Source: Ruminococcus sp. CAG:382
GTDB lineage: Bacteria > Bacillota > Clostridia > Oscillospirales > CAG-382
NCBI GenBank assembly: GCA_000433115.1
Contig: FR892189.1
Coordinates: forward strand, 1,165-14,092
DNA length: 12,928 nt
Direction: 5' to 3'
In this document: piece after piece, positions 1 through 6,146 of the stretch
How positions within the stretch are numbered: position 1 is the stretch's first letter
Layout of the letters: each line of letters starts with the position of its first letter
Notes under the pieces: model-generated
The model's input: only the letters and a program-made list of their open reading frames with translations
The model's database searches: none
What the model was told of the DNA's origin: nothing
Translations under genes and position numbers: made by a program

Positions 1-18
1 TTTGCAGATATGAACGCA

Positions 19-59
19 AAAAGCCCGATTCACGCGAACGGAACGTGAATCGGGCTTTT
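19..59 (-). terminator. Rho-independent terminator of the phosphofructokinase gene
   Basis: A perfect 12-bp GC-rich stem (23-34 paired with 44-55) encloses a 9-nt loop and is flanked by A-runs on the left and T-runs on the right. Read on the minus strand, it lies about 20 nt past the stop codon of the phosphofructokinase gene and ends in five T. Because the other flank also ends in four T, it could also stop transcription arriving from the left on the plus strand. Confidence 0.88.
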
Positions 60-78
60 GAGTCTTTGTATGCGGAAA

Positions 79-1326
79 TTACTGAACTCTGACTTTCTTC
101 AGCCTTACAAAACGGGGAAGTCCGTCTTCTTTGACGAGCTTTGTTTCGCCTTGGATGAGGGGAAGTGCATATTCGGTGAATTTCTCGTTGAGACCGTCTT
201 TTGTTTCATTGAGCCACTCAAGAGGAACCTTTTTCTCTGTGTTGGCAACAATGCTGAGGTCGAAGAGCTTGATGTTACAGACGTATTTACCGTCAACATA
301 ACTTCTTTCGAAGCCGACCATCTTGTCGGTGATACCCTGGGTAGCGAAATCAACGGCAGCTTTGCCTGCTGCGAAAGATTCGTCAATATCGGTCTGGGAT
401 GCACAGTGAGCGGCACAGCGCTGGAGAAGGCTGAGCTCAATACCTCTGACCTTTGCGCCGGTCTTCTTCTTGATTTCGTTTGCGAGATAGGAAGCAAGAC
501 CGCCGAGCTGCGCATGACCGAAGCCGTCTTTGGCGTTGGAAAGGTCATTGCCGTATTCGGAAATATACTTGCCGTCCTTGTCGCGTATGCCTTCGGAAAC
601 GCATACGATGCACTTTCCGTTGGTGTCATATATTTTCTGGACCTTTTCCATGAATGAATTCATATCGAAAGGTACTTCGGGAAGATAGATGAGGTCAGGT
701 CCGCAGCCCTTGACAGAGGCGAGAGCGGCGGAAGCTGTGAGCCAGCCGGCATTTCTGCCCATAATTTCGATAACGGTGATCATTCCGGTGTCGTAAACGC
801 GTGCGTCATGGTAGATTTCCATGACGGAGGTTGCGATGTACTTTGCCGCGGAAGCGTAGCCGGGGCAGTGGTCGGTACCGGCGAGGTCATTATCGATTGT
901 CTTGGGAATGCCCATTACACGGCATTCATAGCCGTTCTTGAGCATGAATTTGGAGATCTTGTTGCAGGTGTCCATTGAATCGTTACCGCCGTTATAGAAG
1001 AAATAACGGACATCGTATTTCTTGAAGATTTCAAGAATACGCTTGTAGTCGGTATCGTCAACATCGGGATCCTTGAGCTTGTAACGGCAGGAGCCGAGAG
1101 CGGACGAGGGAGTATACTTCATATACGCCAGCTCATCGGGATCTTCCTTTCCCATGTCGATGAGGTGATCGTCAAGCACGCCCTTTATGCCGTTGCACGC
1201 ACCGTATACATTGGTGATGCATTCATTCTCAAGAGCGGTCTTGATAGCACCGTACGCGCTTGCGTTGATAACCGAGGTCGGTCCGCCGGACTGACCGATT
1301 ATGCAAGCACCTTTGAGTTCTTTCAT
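79..1326 (-). CDS. pfp: 6-phosphofructokinase, pyrophosphate-dependent type
   Basis: Predicted to phosphorylate fructose 6-phosphate to fructose 1,6-bisphosphate in cytoplasmic glycolysis. The 415-residue protein is longer than the roughly 320-residue bacterial ATP enzyme. It has the N-terminal phosphoryl-donor loop SGGPTSVIN (13-21), GGNDS (113-117), the catalytic motif PKTIDND (141-147) and the fructose-6-phosphate motif MGRNAGW (189-195). The Asp after GGN (116) and the Lys in PKT (142) replace the two glycines typical of ATP enzymes; this is the established signature of PPi-dependent PFKs, so PPi is the inferred donor. The position that is normally a magnesium-binding Asp is Asn115. The start at 1326 is chosen because AAAGGAAC lies about 12 nt upstream; a longer reading frame to 1467 would run through the leader hairpin and the promoter. 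The gene is monocistronic and divergent from the lipoprotein-aldolase unit. An ATP-using member of the same clade is the alternative. Confidence 0.9.
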   Translation of the reverse strand: MKELKGACIIGQSGGPTSVINASAYGAIKTALENECITNVYGACNGIKGVLDDHLIDMGKEDPDELAYMKYTPSSALGSCRYKLKDPDVDDTDYKRILEIFKKYDVRYFFYNGGNDSMDTCNKISKFMLKNGYECRVMGIPKTIDNDLAGTDHCPGYASAAKYIATSVMEIYHDARVYDTGMITVIEIMGRNAGWLTASAALASVKGCGPDLIYLPEVPFDMNSFMEKVQKIYDTNGKCIVCVSEGIRDKDGKYISEYGNDLSNAKDGFGHAQLGGLASYLANEIKKKTGAKVRGIELSLLQRCAAHCASQTDIDESFAAGKAAVDFATQGITDKMVGFERSYVDGKYVCNIKLFDLSIVANTEKKVPLEWLNETKDGLNEKFTEYALPLIQGETKLVKEDGLPRFVRLKKVRVQ

Positions 1327-1395
1327 AGAGAATCTGTTCCTTTCATGTTTTGACAGTATGGCGTGTTTAACGCCGATGCCGTCTCTGGGTGATCG

Positions 1396-1450
1396 GAGAG
1401 GAGAGCCGAACTTCTGCCGACAGATACGGTAGGCGTTCGGCTTTCCTCTC
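1396..1450 (-). other. Long stem-loop at the 5' end of the pfp mRNA
   Basis: The arms 1396-1411 and 1435-1450 form a 16-bp stem with one G-T pair. A 2x2 internal mismatch follows, then a second 6-bp stem (1414-1419 with 1427-1432) with a 7-nt loop. It starts almost exactly where transcription from the predicted pfp promoter should begin and ends about 70 nt before the start codon. No T-run follows on either strand, so it is not a terminator. A role in mRNA stability or regulation is inference. Confidence 0.7.
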
Positions 1451-1457
1451 AAAATAT

Positions 1458-1486
1458 AATATAACACGTTTCGACGTAAAAATCAA
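1458..1486 (-). promoter_or_regulatory. Predicted sigma-A promoter of pfp
   Basis: On the minus strand, TTGATT (1486-1481) and TATATT (1463-1458) are separated by 17 bp. Each differs from consensus at a few positions at most. The predicted start point, around 1451, lies at the foot of the leader stem-loop and leaves a 5' leader of about 125 nt. Confidence 0.7.
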
Positions 1487-1519
1487 TCCCCAAATCGTTT
1501 TGGCTAAAAAAATTAAGTC

Positions 1520-1529
1520 GGAAATTTCC
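1520..1529. promoter_or_regulatory. Perfect 10-bp palindrome between two divergent promoters
   Basis: GGAAATTTCC lies about 33 bp upstream of the pfp -35 element and 30 bp upstream of the lipoprotein -35 element. It is a possible regulator site shared by the two divergent glycolytic units. It is short enough to be chance, and no regulator is encoded nearby. Confidence 0.25.
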
Positions 1530-1559
1530 ACTGCGCGGGTATCGAAATGGCAAAAAACA

Positions 1560-1588
1560 TTGACAAGTGTAATTTGACGTGGTATAAT
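1560..1588 (+). promoter_or_regulatory. Consensus extended -10 promoter of the lipoprotein-aldolase unit
   Basis: TTGACA (1560-1565) and TATAAT (1583-1588) are separated by exactly 17 bp. A TG at 1580-1581 gives the extended -10 form TGnTATAAT. Both hexamers match sigma-A consensus perfectly. Transcription should start near 1595, leaving a leader of about 28 nt with a purine-rich ribosome site (AAAGAGGA) 7 nt before the ATG at 1623. This predicts very strong constitutive transcription unless it is repressed. Confidence 0.92.
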
Positions 1589-1622
1589 GCTTACAAATAA
1601 ATATCCGAAAGAGGATTAAGCT

Positions 1623-3137
1623 ATGAACAAGAAACGTTTTTCCGCTCTCGCTCTCGCGCTTTTGATGGCGGCTGTCGCATTCGCTTCCTGCAACAATGAC
1701 GCCAATGAAAGCTCCGCACCCTCCTCAAACTCCGACGCAGTCGTCTCTACTTCGGATGATTCCGGCAGCGAACCCGAAGTTTCGGTCGGTCCGCTCGACC
1801 ATCTTGTCGACCGCTATACAGATAAGGAAGTCACATTCCTTGTCAACACACAAACCGATGTTTCAAACGGATACCGTTCGATCGAAATCTGTCCCAATGA
1901 TGAGGATCAGAAATACACTTATATGAACGATGCCGTTGAACGCCGCAACAGAATGATTGAAGAACAGCTCGGCATCAAGATCAGCGAAATCCGCACGACG
2001 ACGATGACCAGCGATATTACAAACGCCATTAACACGGGTTCACAGGAGTTCCAGGTCGTTTGCCCCTGGATGACCGATGCGGGTCCGCTCGTTGCTTCCG
2101 GATGCTTCTATGACCTTCGTGATTATGATGATGTGATCCGTTTTGACCAACCTTACTGGGATAACAACGCAAACGAAAGCCTTTCTATCAACAAAAAGCT
2201 TTATTTCACTACCGGTGATTTCTCCCTCCTTTCGATGGATGTAACTCACTGCATGATATTCAACCGTGACGTTGTCGCGGAAAACGGTCTTGAGAATCCC
2301 TATGACCTCGTTGCAGATGGCAAGTGGACTCTTGACAAAATGATGGAGCTTTCCCGTGCGGTAACTTCCGATTCTGATGGTGAACCCGGTTACTCCTATA
2401 AGGATAACATTGGTCTCCATGTCAACGCCAATTACAGCAACAGCTTCTTCATCGGTTCCGGCGAAAACTTCATACGCAAGGATTCCAACGATATCCCTTA
2501 TCTCGCGATTTATAATGAACGTGCTACCGAGGTCGTCAGCAAGATCACCTCTGTCTTCAGCTCGGAGGCGTCTCTTTATATTGAGGGCTACAACTCACAG
2601 GCTCAGCAGGATGGTTTCAACAACTGCTATGCCGCTGCAAGAGATGCGCTTGCAAACAAACGCGCTCTCTTTGTCACGATCTCGCTTTCCGATATAATCA
2701 GCCTTTCCAATGCATATGACTGCAATTTCGGTCTGCTTGTAACACCGAAATTCAACGAAGAACAGGATACATATCATTCTTATATATCCGTAATCTACGC
2801 AACCTGTGTTGCCATTCCGCTTTCAAACGAAGATCCCGAAACCGCCGCTCTTGCAATTGAAGCTCTCAATGCCGCTTCAACCGAAACGACGAAAAAGGAC
2901 TACTACGAGCGTGTTCTCAAGGCACAGAAGCTGAAGGATGAAGAAGGGGAGCAGATGCTTGACTTCATTTTCAACAATCGTGTCTATGATCTCGGTGCCA
3001 TCTATAACTGGGGCGGTATCCGTGATTTCCTCAACACTATCTGCGTTGACGGAACTGATATGTTCGCTTCCAAGTACGAAGCCAATAAGGATTCCATCGA
3101 AGCTGCAATCAACAACACTCTTGATTTCGCTTCCTGA
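1623..3137 (+). CDS. Extracellular solute-binding lipoprotein (ABC sugar-type, orphan)
   Basis: The 504-residue protein has a lipoprotein signal peptide (MNKKR, a hydrophobic stretch from residue 6, then FASC with the lipidated Cys at 23). A Ser/Asp/Glu-rich linker runs to about residue 56, followed by a periplasmic-binding-type domain. Segments such as QPYWD (176-180), TTGDFSL (197-202), MIFNRDVV (211-218) and NPYDLVADGKWTLDKM (225-240) resemble the family 1 extracellular solute-binding proteins of Clostridia, which bind sugars or oligosaccharides at the outer membrane face. The ligand cannot be read from the sequence. No permease or ATPase gene is adjacent; instead an aldolase gene follows after 44 nt with no terminator, so the two are probably co-transcribed from the consensus promoter. 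The Phe at lipobox position -3 is uncommon but tolerated. It may serve a distant permease or act as a sugar sensor. Confidence 0.85.
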   Translation: MNKKRFSALALALLMAAVAFASCNNDANESSAPSSNSDAVVSTSDDSGSEPEVSVGPLDHLVDRYTDKEVTFLVNTQTDVSNGYRSIEICPNDEDQKYTYMNDAVERRNRMIEEQLGIKISEIRTTTMTSDITNAINTGSQEFQVVCPWMTDAGPLVASGCFYDLRDYDDVIRFDQPYWDNNANESLSINKKLYFTTGDFSLLSMDVTHCMIFNRDVVAENGLENPYDLVADGKWTLDKMMELSRAVTSDSDGEPGYSYKDNIGLHVNANYSNSFFIGSGENFIRKDSNDIPYLAIYNERATEVVSKITSVFSSEASLYIEGYNSQAQQDGFNNCYAAARDALANKRALFVTISLSDIISLSNAYDCNFGLLVTPKFNEEQDTYHSYISVIYATCVAIPLSNEDPETAALAIEALNAASTETTKKDYYERVLKAQKLKDEEGEQMLDFIFNNRVYDLGAIYNWGGIRDFLNTICVDGTDMFASKYEANKDSIEAAINNTLDFAS

Positions 3138-3181
3138 TTTGTTGCTTACAAACACTTTTTATAAATGAAAGGAAATTCAAA

Positions 3182-4120
3182 ATGCCACTCGTAACATCAA
3201 CAGAAATGTTCAAAAAAGCCTATGACGGCGGTTATGCCATCGGCGCTTTCAATGTCAACAACATGGAAATCGTCCAGGGTATCACCGAAGCCTGCAAGGA
3301 GGAGAAAGCTCCTGTTATTCTTCAGGTTTCCAAGGGCGCGCGTGCATACGCAAATCACACCTATCTTGTGAAGCTCGTTGAAGCTGCGGTTATCGAATGC
3401 CCCGAGATCCCGATCGTTCTTCACCTTGACCACGGTCCCGACTTTGAGACCTGCAAGTCCTGCATCGACGGCGGCTTTACTTCCGTTATGATCGACGGTT
3501 CCTCAAAGTCATTCAAGGATAACATTGAACTGACCAAAAAGGTCGTTGAATATGCTCACGCTCACGGCGTTGTCGTCGAGGGCGAACTCGGTACTCTCGC
3601 AGGTATCGAGGACGAAGTTAAGGTTGCCGAAGGCGAATCCTCTTACACCCGTCCCGAGGAGGTTGAGGAATTCGTTTCTAAGACCGGCGTTGACTCCCTT
3701 GCGATCGCAATCGGCACCAGCCACGGCGCATACAAGTTCAAGCCCGGCACAAAGCCTCAGCTCCGCTTTGACATCCTCGAAGAGGTTTCCAGAAGACTTC
3801 CCGGATTCCCGATAGTTCTCCACGGTTCTTCATCTGTTCCTCAGAATTATGTTGAGATGATCAACAAATACGGCGGAAATATGCCCGGTGCTATCGGCGT
3901 TCCCGAAGAACAGCTCCGCGAAGCAGCAAGACTCTCCGTCTGCAAGATCAACATCGACTCCGACCTCCGTCTTGCAATGACCGGTACCATCCGTCAGTTC
4001 TTCGCTGAACATCCCGATAAGTTCGACCCCAGAGAATATCTCAAACCCGCAAGAGCAAACATCAAAGAGCTTGTCAGACATAAGCTCGTTGACGTTCTCG
4101 GCTGCAACGGCAAGGCGTAA
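3182..4120 (+). CDS. fba: Class II fructose-1,6-bisphosphate aldolase
   Basis: Predicted zinc-dependent cleavage of fructose 1,6-bisphosphate to dihydroxyacetone phosphate and glyceraldehyde 3-phosphate, in the cytoplasm. The 312-residue length fits the class II family. Visible motifs are HLDHG (81-85, catalytic Asp83 and zinc ligand His84), VEGELG (132-137), GTSHG (178-182, zinc ligand His181), LHGSSSVP (213-220, zinc ligand His214) and CKINIDSDLR (254-263, phosphate/substrate loop). The start is supported by AAAGGA 8 nt upstream. It is the last gene of the lipoprotein unit and is followed at once by a terminator. Lysine codons are mostly AAG, as expected of a highly expressed gene. Tagatose-bisphosphate specificity cannot be excluded by eye, but nearby phosphofructokinase makes the fructose enzyme by far the likelier reading. 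Confidence 0.95.
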   Translation: MPLVTSTEMFKKAYDGGYAIGAFNVNNMEIVQGITEACKEEKAPVILQVSKGARAYANHTYLVKLVEAAVIECPEIPIVLHLDHGPDFETCKSCIDGGFTSVMIDGSSKSFKDNIELTKKVVEYAHAHGVVVEGELGTLAGIEDEVKVAEGESSYTRPEEVEEFVSKTGVDSLAIAIGTSHGAYKFKPGTKPQLRFDILEEVSRRLPGFPIVLHGSSSVPQNYVEMINKYGGNMPGAIGVPEEQLREAARLSVCKINIDSDLRLAMTGTIRQFFAEHPDKFDPREYLKPARANIKELVRHKLVDVLGCNGKA

Positions 4121-4130
4121 TTTGAATTAA

Positions 4131-4164
4131 AAAAAGCTCAGGTCTTTAGCGATCTGAGCTTTTT
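4131..4164 (+). terminator. Rho-independent terminator after fba
   Basis: A 14-bp stem (4131-4144 with 4151-4164, one G-T pair) has a 6-nt loop. Its core is GCTCAG/CTGAGC, flanked by A5 on the left and T5 on the right. It begins 10 nt after the aldolase stop codon and closes the lipoprotein-aldolase unit. Confidence 0.92.
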
Positions 4165-4176
4165 CATATAATTTTA

Positions 4177-4205
4177 TTGACATTTTGATTTGTTTCTGTT
4201 AAAAT
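4177..4205 (+). promoter_or_regulatory. Extended -10 promoter of the second lipoprotein gene
   Basis: TTGACA (4177-4182), a 17-bp spacer and TAAAAT (4200-4205), with TG at 4197-4198 completing an extended -10. The start point should be near 4212. It is built like the promoter at 1560-1588. It also settles the start codon of the next gene, because an upstream ATG at 4190 lies inside the promoter. Confidence 0.88.
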
Positions 4206-4243
4206 ATCCGCATGAATATCACAAACTTAAAAGAGGAATCGCT

Positions 4244-5296
4244 ATGAACAAAAAGATCATTATCGCCGGTCTGCTTGCGGCATCAGTACTTATGACAGCG
4301 GCGTGCACAAATGACAACAGTGACACGTCTTCTCCCACACAGCAATCTGACACCACGAGCTTGACCGAACCTGTTTCCAAAGAGGCATCCGAAGAGGTTT
4401 CTGTGGATGAATCGAAAGAAGAAAGCAAGGAGGAAAGTAAAATGCCTGTTGATAAACTCGAAAAAGCACCGCTTCCCGAAAACGCGACACTTGTCACCAA
4501 TCTTGATTACACAAATACAGGAAAAATGGGTGACAATGACGGTCCTGCCGTATGTGTTTATGCACCTGAGGGTTATAACAAAGCGACACTCGATATACGT
4601 ATGTCCGAAATTCGCATAAACACGAAGCGCAAGAGCGACGGCAAGCATCTTAACGGTTACATTTTTATCGGTATAGATGTCCTGTCAGAAGCGGGCGGTT
4701 ACTGGATAAACTGCTTTGATGCCGGTCTCTGCTATGACGGCACGGACGGAAAGTGGCGTCTGTTTCATAATATCTATGAAAATACCGATCCCGACGAGGC
4801 AAGATGGTATACATCTCAGAAGCAGCTGAATGATACACATGATTATCGCATTGAGCTTGACAGCTCTTTTGAGGACGGTAAGTGTACTATAAACATTTAT
4901 GACCTGACGGACGACGCAAAGCTGTTTGATACAAAGACTTTTACGGTCAAAGGCTTGAAATGCGATGGCACCAATACGGCATACTATCAGGATTACGCAC
5001 TCGATTACCCGAACAATGTCATTGTTGAACCTGACGGAAAGGTCGGTTCTACTTATGACAAGGCCGACTGGGTCAAGTCGACGATTCACTCTACCGATGA
5101 GAACGTTTTCATGCAGAATATAAATATCGATGATGCAAAACTGTATAAAAACGGAGATGCAAAACAGTGGGACGACGGCTTCATTTCGCTTTGGCCCGAT
5201 GCCTCGGTGAGCGGTGTTGATTATGCCTGCACCACTGTTGTAAAAGGCAAGGATTTTTATAGTTACCGCATTGATCTTGACATGAATCGTGACTGA
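4244..5296 (+). CDS. Lipoprotein of unknown function
   Basis: I do not recognise this 350-residue protein by family. It has a lipoprotein signal peptide (MNKK, a hydrophobic core, then TAAC with Cys21). A low-complexity linker of Ser/Thr/Asp/Glu/Lys follows (22-70), including tandem SKEE units at 57-66. From about residue 80 to 350 comes a domain rich in predicted beta strands, with many aromatic and Asp/Gly turn residues (for example YRIELDSSFEDGKCTINIYDL around 201-221). This pattern would suit a surface-exposed beta-sandwich of the lectin/carbohydrate-binding kind, but that is a guess from composition. The start is chosen at 4244 because AAGAGGA lies 6 nt upstream and the signal peptide begins there; the earlier in-frame ATG at 4190 precedes the -10 box. 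The gene is monocistronic, between its own promoter and terminator. Confidence 0.82.
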   Translation: MNKKIIIAGLLAASVLMTAACTNDNSDTSSPTQQSDTTSLTEPVSKEASEEVSVDESKEESKEESKMPVDKLEKAPLPENATLVTNLDYTNTGKMGDNDGPAVCVYAPEGYNKATLDIRMSEIRINTKRKSDGKHLNGYIFIGIDVLSEAGGYWINCFDAGLCYDGTDGKWRLFHNIYENTDPDEARWYTSQKQLNDTHDYRIELDSSFEDGKCTINIYDLTDDAKLFDTKTFTVKGLKCDGTNTAYYQDYALDYPNNVIVEPDGKVGSTYDKADWVKSTIHSTDENVFMQNINIDDAKLYKNGDAKQWDDGFISLWPDASVSGVDYACTTVVKGKDFYSYRIDLDMNRD

Positions 5297-5385
5297 AAAA
5301 TGTCCGGAAAATGACGGTGTACATATTTTACAACACAATATCTTGTGGCTCGAACGCCGAAACGCAACTGATATAAACAAAATAA

Positions 5386-5427
5386 AGCCGCAGAAAAACA
5401 CTCATGGTTTTTCTGCGGCTGTTTTTT
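5386..5427 (+). terminator. Rho-independent terminator after the second lipoprotein gene
   Basis: A perfect 14-bp stem (5386-5399 with 5407-5420) has a 7-nt loop and is followed by T6 at 5422-5427. It lies 89 nt past the stop codon. The short trailer in between shows no recognisable feature. Confidence 0.92.
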
Positions 5428-5449
5428 GCGCAAAAATTCTAAGAATCGC

Positions 5450-5465
5450 GCGAACATAGGTTCGC
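5450..5465 (+). other. Small perfect hairpin between two terminators
   Basis: A 6-bp stem, GCGAAC with GTTCGC, closes a 4-nt ATAG loop. It lies in the gene-free stretch between the terminators at 5386-5427 and 5488-5529. No function is assignable. It may be part of a small structured transcript or a remnant. Confidence 0.4.
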
Positions 5466-5487
5466 TGACATAATGCGTGAATGCCGG

Positions 5488-5529
5488 ATCCCCAAAAGCA
5501 TTGAAAACACAGGGCTTTTGGGGATTTTT
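5488..5529 (+). terminator. Second terminator-like hairpin without an upstream gene
   Basis: A 12-bp stem (5488-5499 with 5514-5525) with core CCCCAAAAGC/GCTTTTGGGG has a 14-nt loop and ends in T5 (5525-5529), the first T being paired. It has the form of a plus-strand Rho-independent terminator. No coding sequence lies between it and the preceding terminator. It may be a back-up terminator insulating the division cluster, or the end of an unrecognised small RNA. Confidence 0.65.
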
Positions 5530-5544
5530 ATGCCGATTTTCCGT

Positions 5545-5574
5545 TTGACATAATTGAAATCCGACCTGTAAAAA
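5545..5574 (+). promoter_or_regulatory. Possible upstream second promoter of the division cluster
   Basis: A perfect TTGACA (5545-5550) is followed after 18 bp by a weak -10, TAAAAA (5569-5574). It is poorer than the promoter at 5588-5616 and could be chance. If used, its transcript would start near 5581, inside the downstream promoter's -35 region. Confidence 0.35.
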
Positions 5575-5587
5575 ATCAATTTGGCTC

Positions 5588-5616
5588 TTGCAAAATCAGA
5601 ATTTTCGCGCTATAAT
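5588..5616 (+). promoter_or_regulatory. Predicted main promoter of the mraZ division/cell-wall cluster
   Basis: TTGCAA (5588-5593) and a perfect TATAAT (5611-5616) are 17 bp apart, giving a start point near 5623. This start coincides with the first of the repeated MraZ-type sites, as expected for a promoter repressed by MraZ binding over the start of transcription. Confidence 0.8.
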
Positions 5617-5623
5617 AAAGCCG

Positions 5624-5704
5624 TAGTGGTGGAAAGTGCATCGAAATGGAGCGTTTGAACACCAAAATGGAGCGATTAATGCGCTTCGAACAGAAAGTGG
5701 AGCG
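5624..5704 (+). promoter_or_regulatory. Probable MraZ operator: phased direct repeats
   Basis: Five short sites carry a TG core at 5627, 5637, 5647, 5668 and 5698. The first three are exactly 10 bp apart, as in known MraZ boxes, and the later gaps are 21 and 30 bp, close to whole helical turns. The last three share R-TGGAGCG almost exactly: AAATGGAGCG at 5644 and 5665, and AAGTGGAGCG at 5695. MraZ is known to repress its own operon by binding direct repeats just upstream of its gene. The assignment follows from that knowledge, position and spacing. The array reaches to 5 nt before the Shine-Dalgarno sequence. Confidence 0.75.
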
Positions 5705-5725
5705 TCAGAAAGGAGGCCGGACACC

Positions 5726-6145
5726 ATGTTCGTGGGTGAATATAACCATACAATGGATGCGAAAGGCAGAATATTCATGCCTGCGAAGATGCGTGACGGT
5801 CTCTCCGAACAGTTTTATATCGCGCGCGGGATAGATAAATGCATATGCATTTATCCCGAATCCGAATGGCAGAAGATAAGCGAAAAGTTCAGCTCATATT
5901 CACAGACAGATACCCGACATGCAAGGCGCTCTGTATTTTCATCTGCCGACTGCGGAACACTGGATTCCCAGGGCAGGCTGATGCTCGCTCCGAAATATCA
6001 GCAGTATGCCGGACTCGGCAAGGATGTTGTTGTCGTAGGCAACAATACCTGCATTGAAATATGGAGCACGGAGGGCTGGGCTGAAGAGCAGAAGTATTTC
6101 GACAACGAACTTGTTGAAAAAGAACTGATCGGACTGGGCTTCTGA
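5726..6145 (+). CDS. mraZ: Transcriptional regulator MraZ
   Basis: DNA-binding repressor that controls the division/cell-wall operon and acts as a ring-shaped oligomer on direct repeats. The 139-residue protein has the family's two AbrB-like halves, each marked by a DxxGR motif: DAKGR at 11-15 and DSQGR at 80-84. The N-terminus MFVGEYNHTMD is characteristic, and the length is slightly below the usual 140-150. The start at 5726 is fixed by AAAGGAGG 9 nt upstream and by family homology; an in-frame ATG at 5636 would add 30 residues encoded by the operator repeats. It is the first gene of the cluster, with a single nucleotide before rsmH. Confidence 0.96.
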   Translation: MFVGEYNHTMDAKGRIFMPAKMRDGLSEQFYIARGIDKCICIYPESEWQKISEKFSSYSQTDTRHARRSVFSSADCGTLDSQGRLMLAPKYQQYAGLGKDVVVVGNNTCIEIWSTEGWAEEQKYFDNELVEKELIGLGF

Positions 6146-6146
6146 T

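Noticed and set aside
58..657. 199-codon plus-strand open frame opposite the phosphofructokinase gene
   Set aside because: It overlaps the terminator region and the well-supported minus-strand gene, has no ribosome site and resembles no family; it is an antisense shadow.
1327..1467. 47-residue N-terminal extension of the phosphofructokinase frame
   Set aside because: It would begin within the -10/-35 region and be encoded by the leader hairpin; a good ribosome site and the family N-terminus place the start at 1326.
3142..3165. Possible separate promoter for fba in the 44-nt gap (TTGCTT ... TATAAA)
   Set aside because: The spacer is only 12 bp, too short for a sigma-A promoter; co-transcription with the lipoprotein gene is the simpler reading.
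4190..4243. 18-residue N-terminal extension of the second lipoprotein
   Set aside because: The ATG at 4190 lies between the -35 and -10 boxes, and the signal peptide with ribosome site begins at 4244.
4685..5401. 238-codon minus-strand frame opposite the second lipoprotein gene
   Set aside because: It has no ribosome site or family motif; the sense gene has promoter, Shine-Dalgarno site, signal peptide and terminator. Composition looks like an out-of-frame translation.
5644..5704. CRISPR-like or mobile-element reading of the repeats before mraZ
   Set aside because: The repeats are only about 10 bp with unequal spacing and sit between promoter and ribosome site; an operator explains them, and no cas or transposase gene is present.
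5636..5725. 30-residue N-terminal extension of MraZ
   Set aside because: The extension is encoded by the operator repeats; AAAGGAGG and the conserved MFVGEY N-terminus fix the start at 5726.
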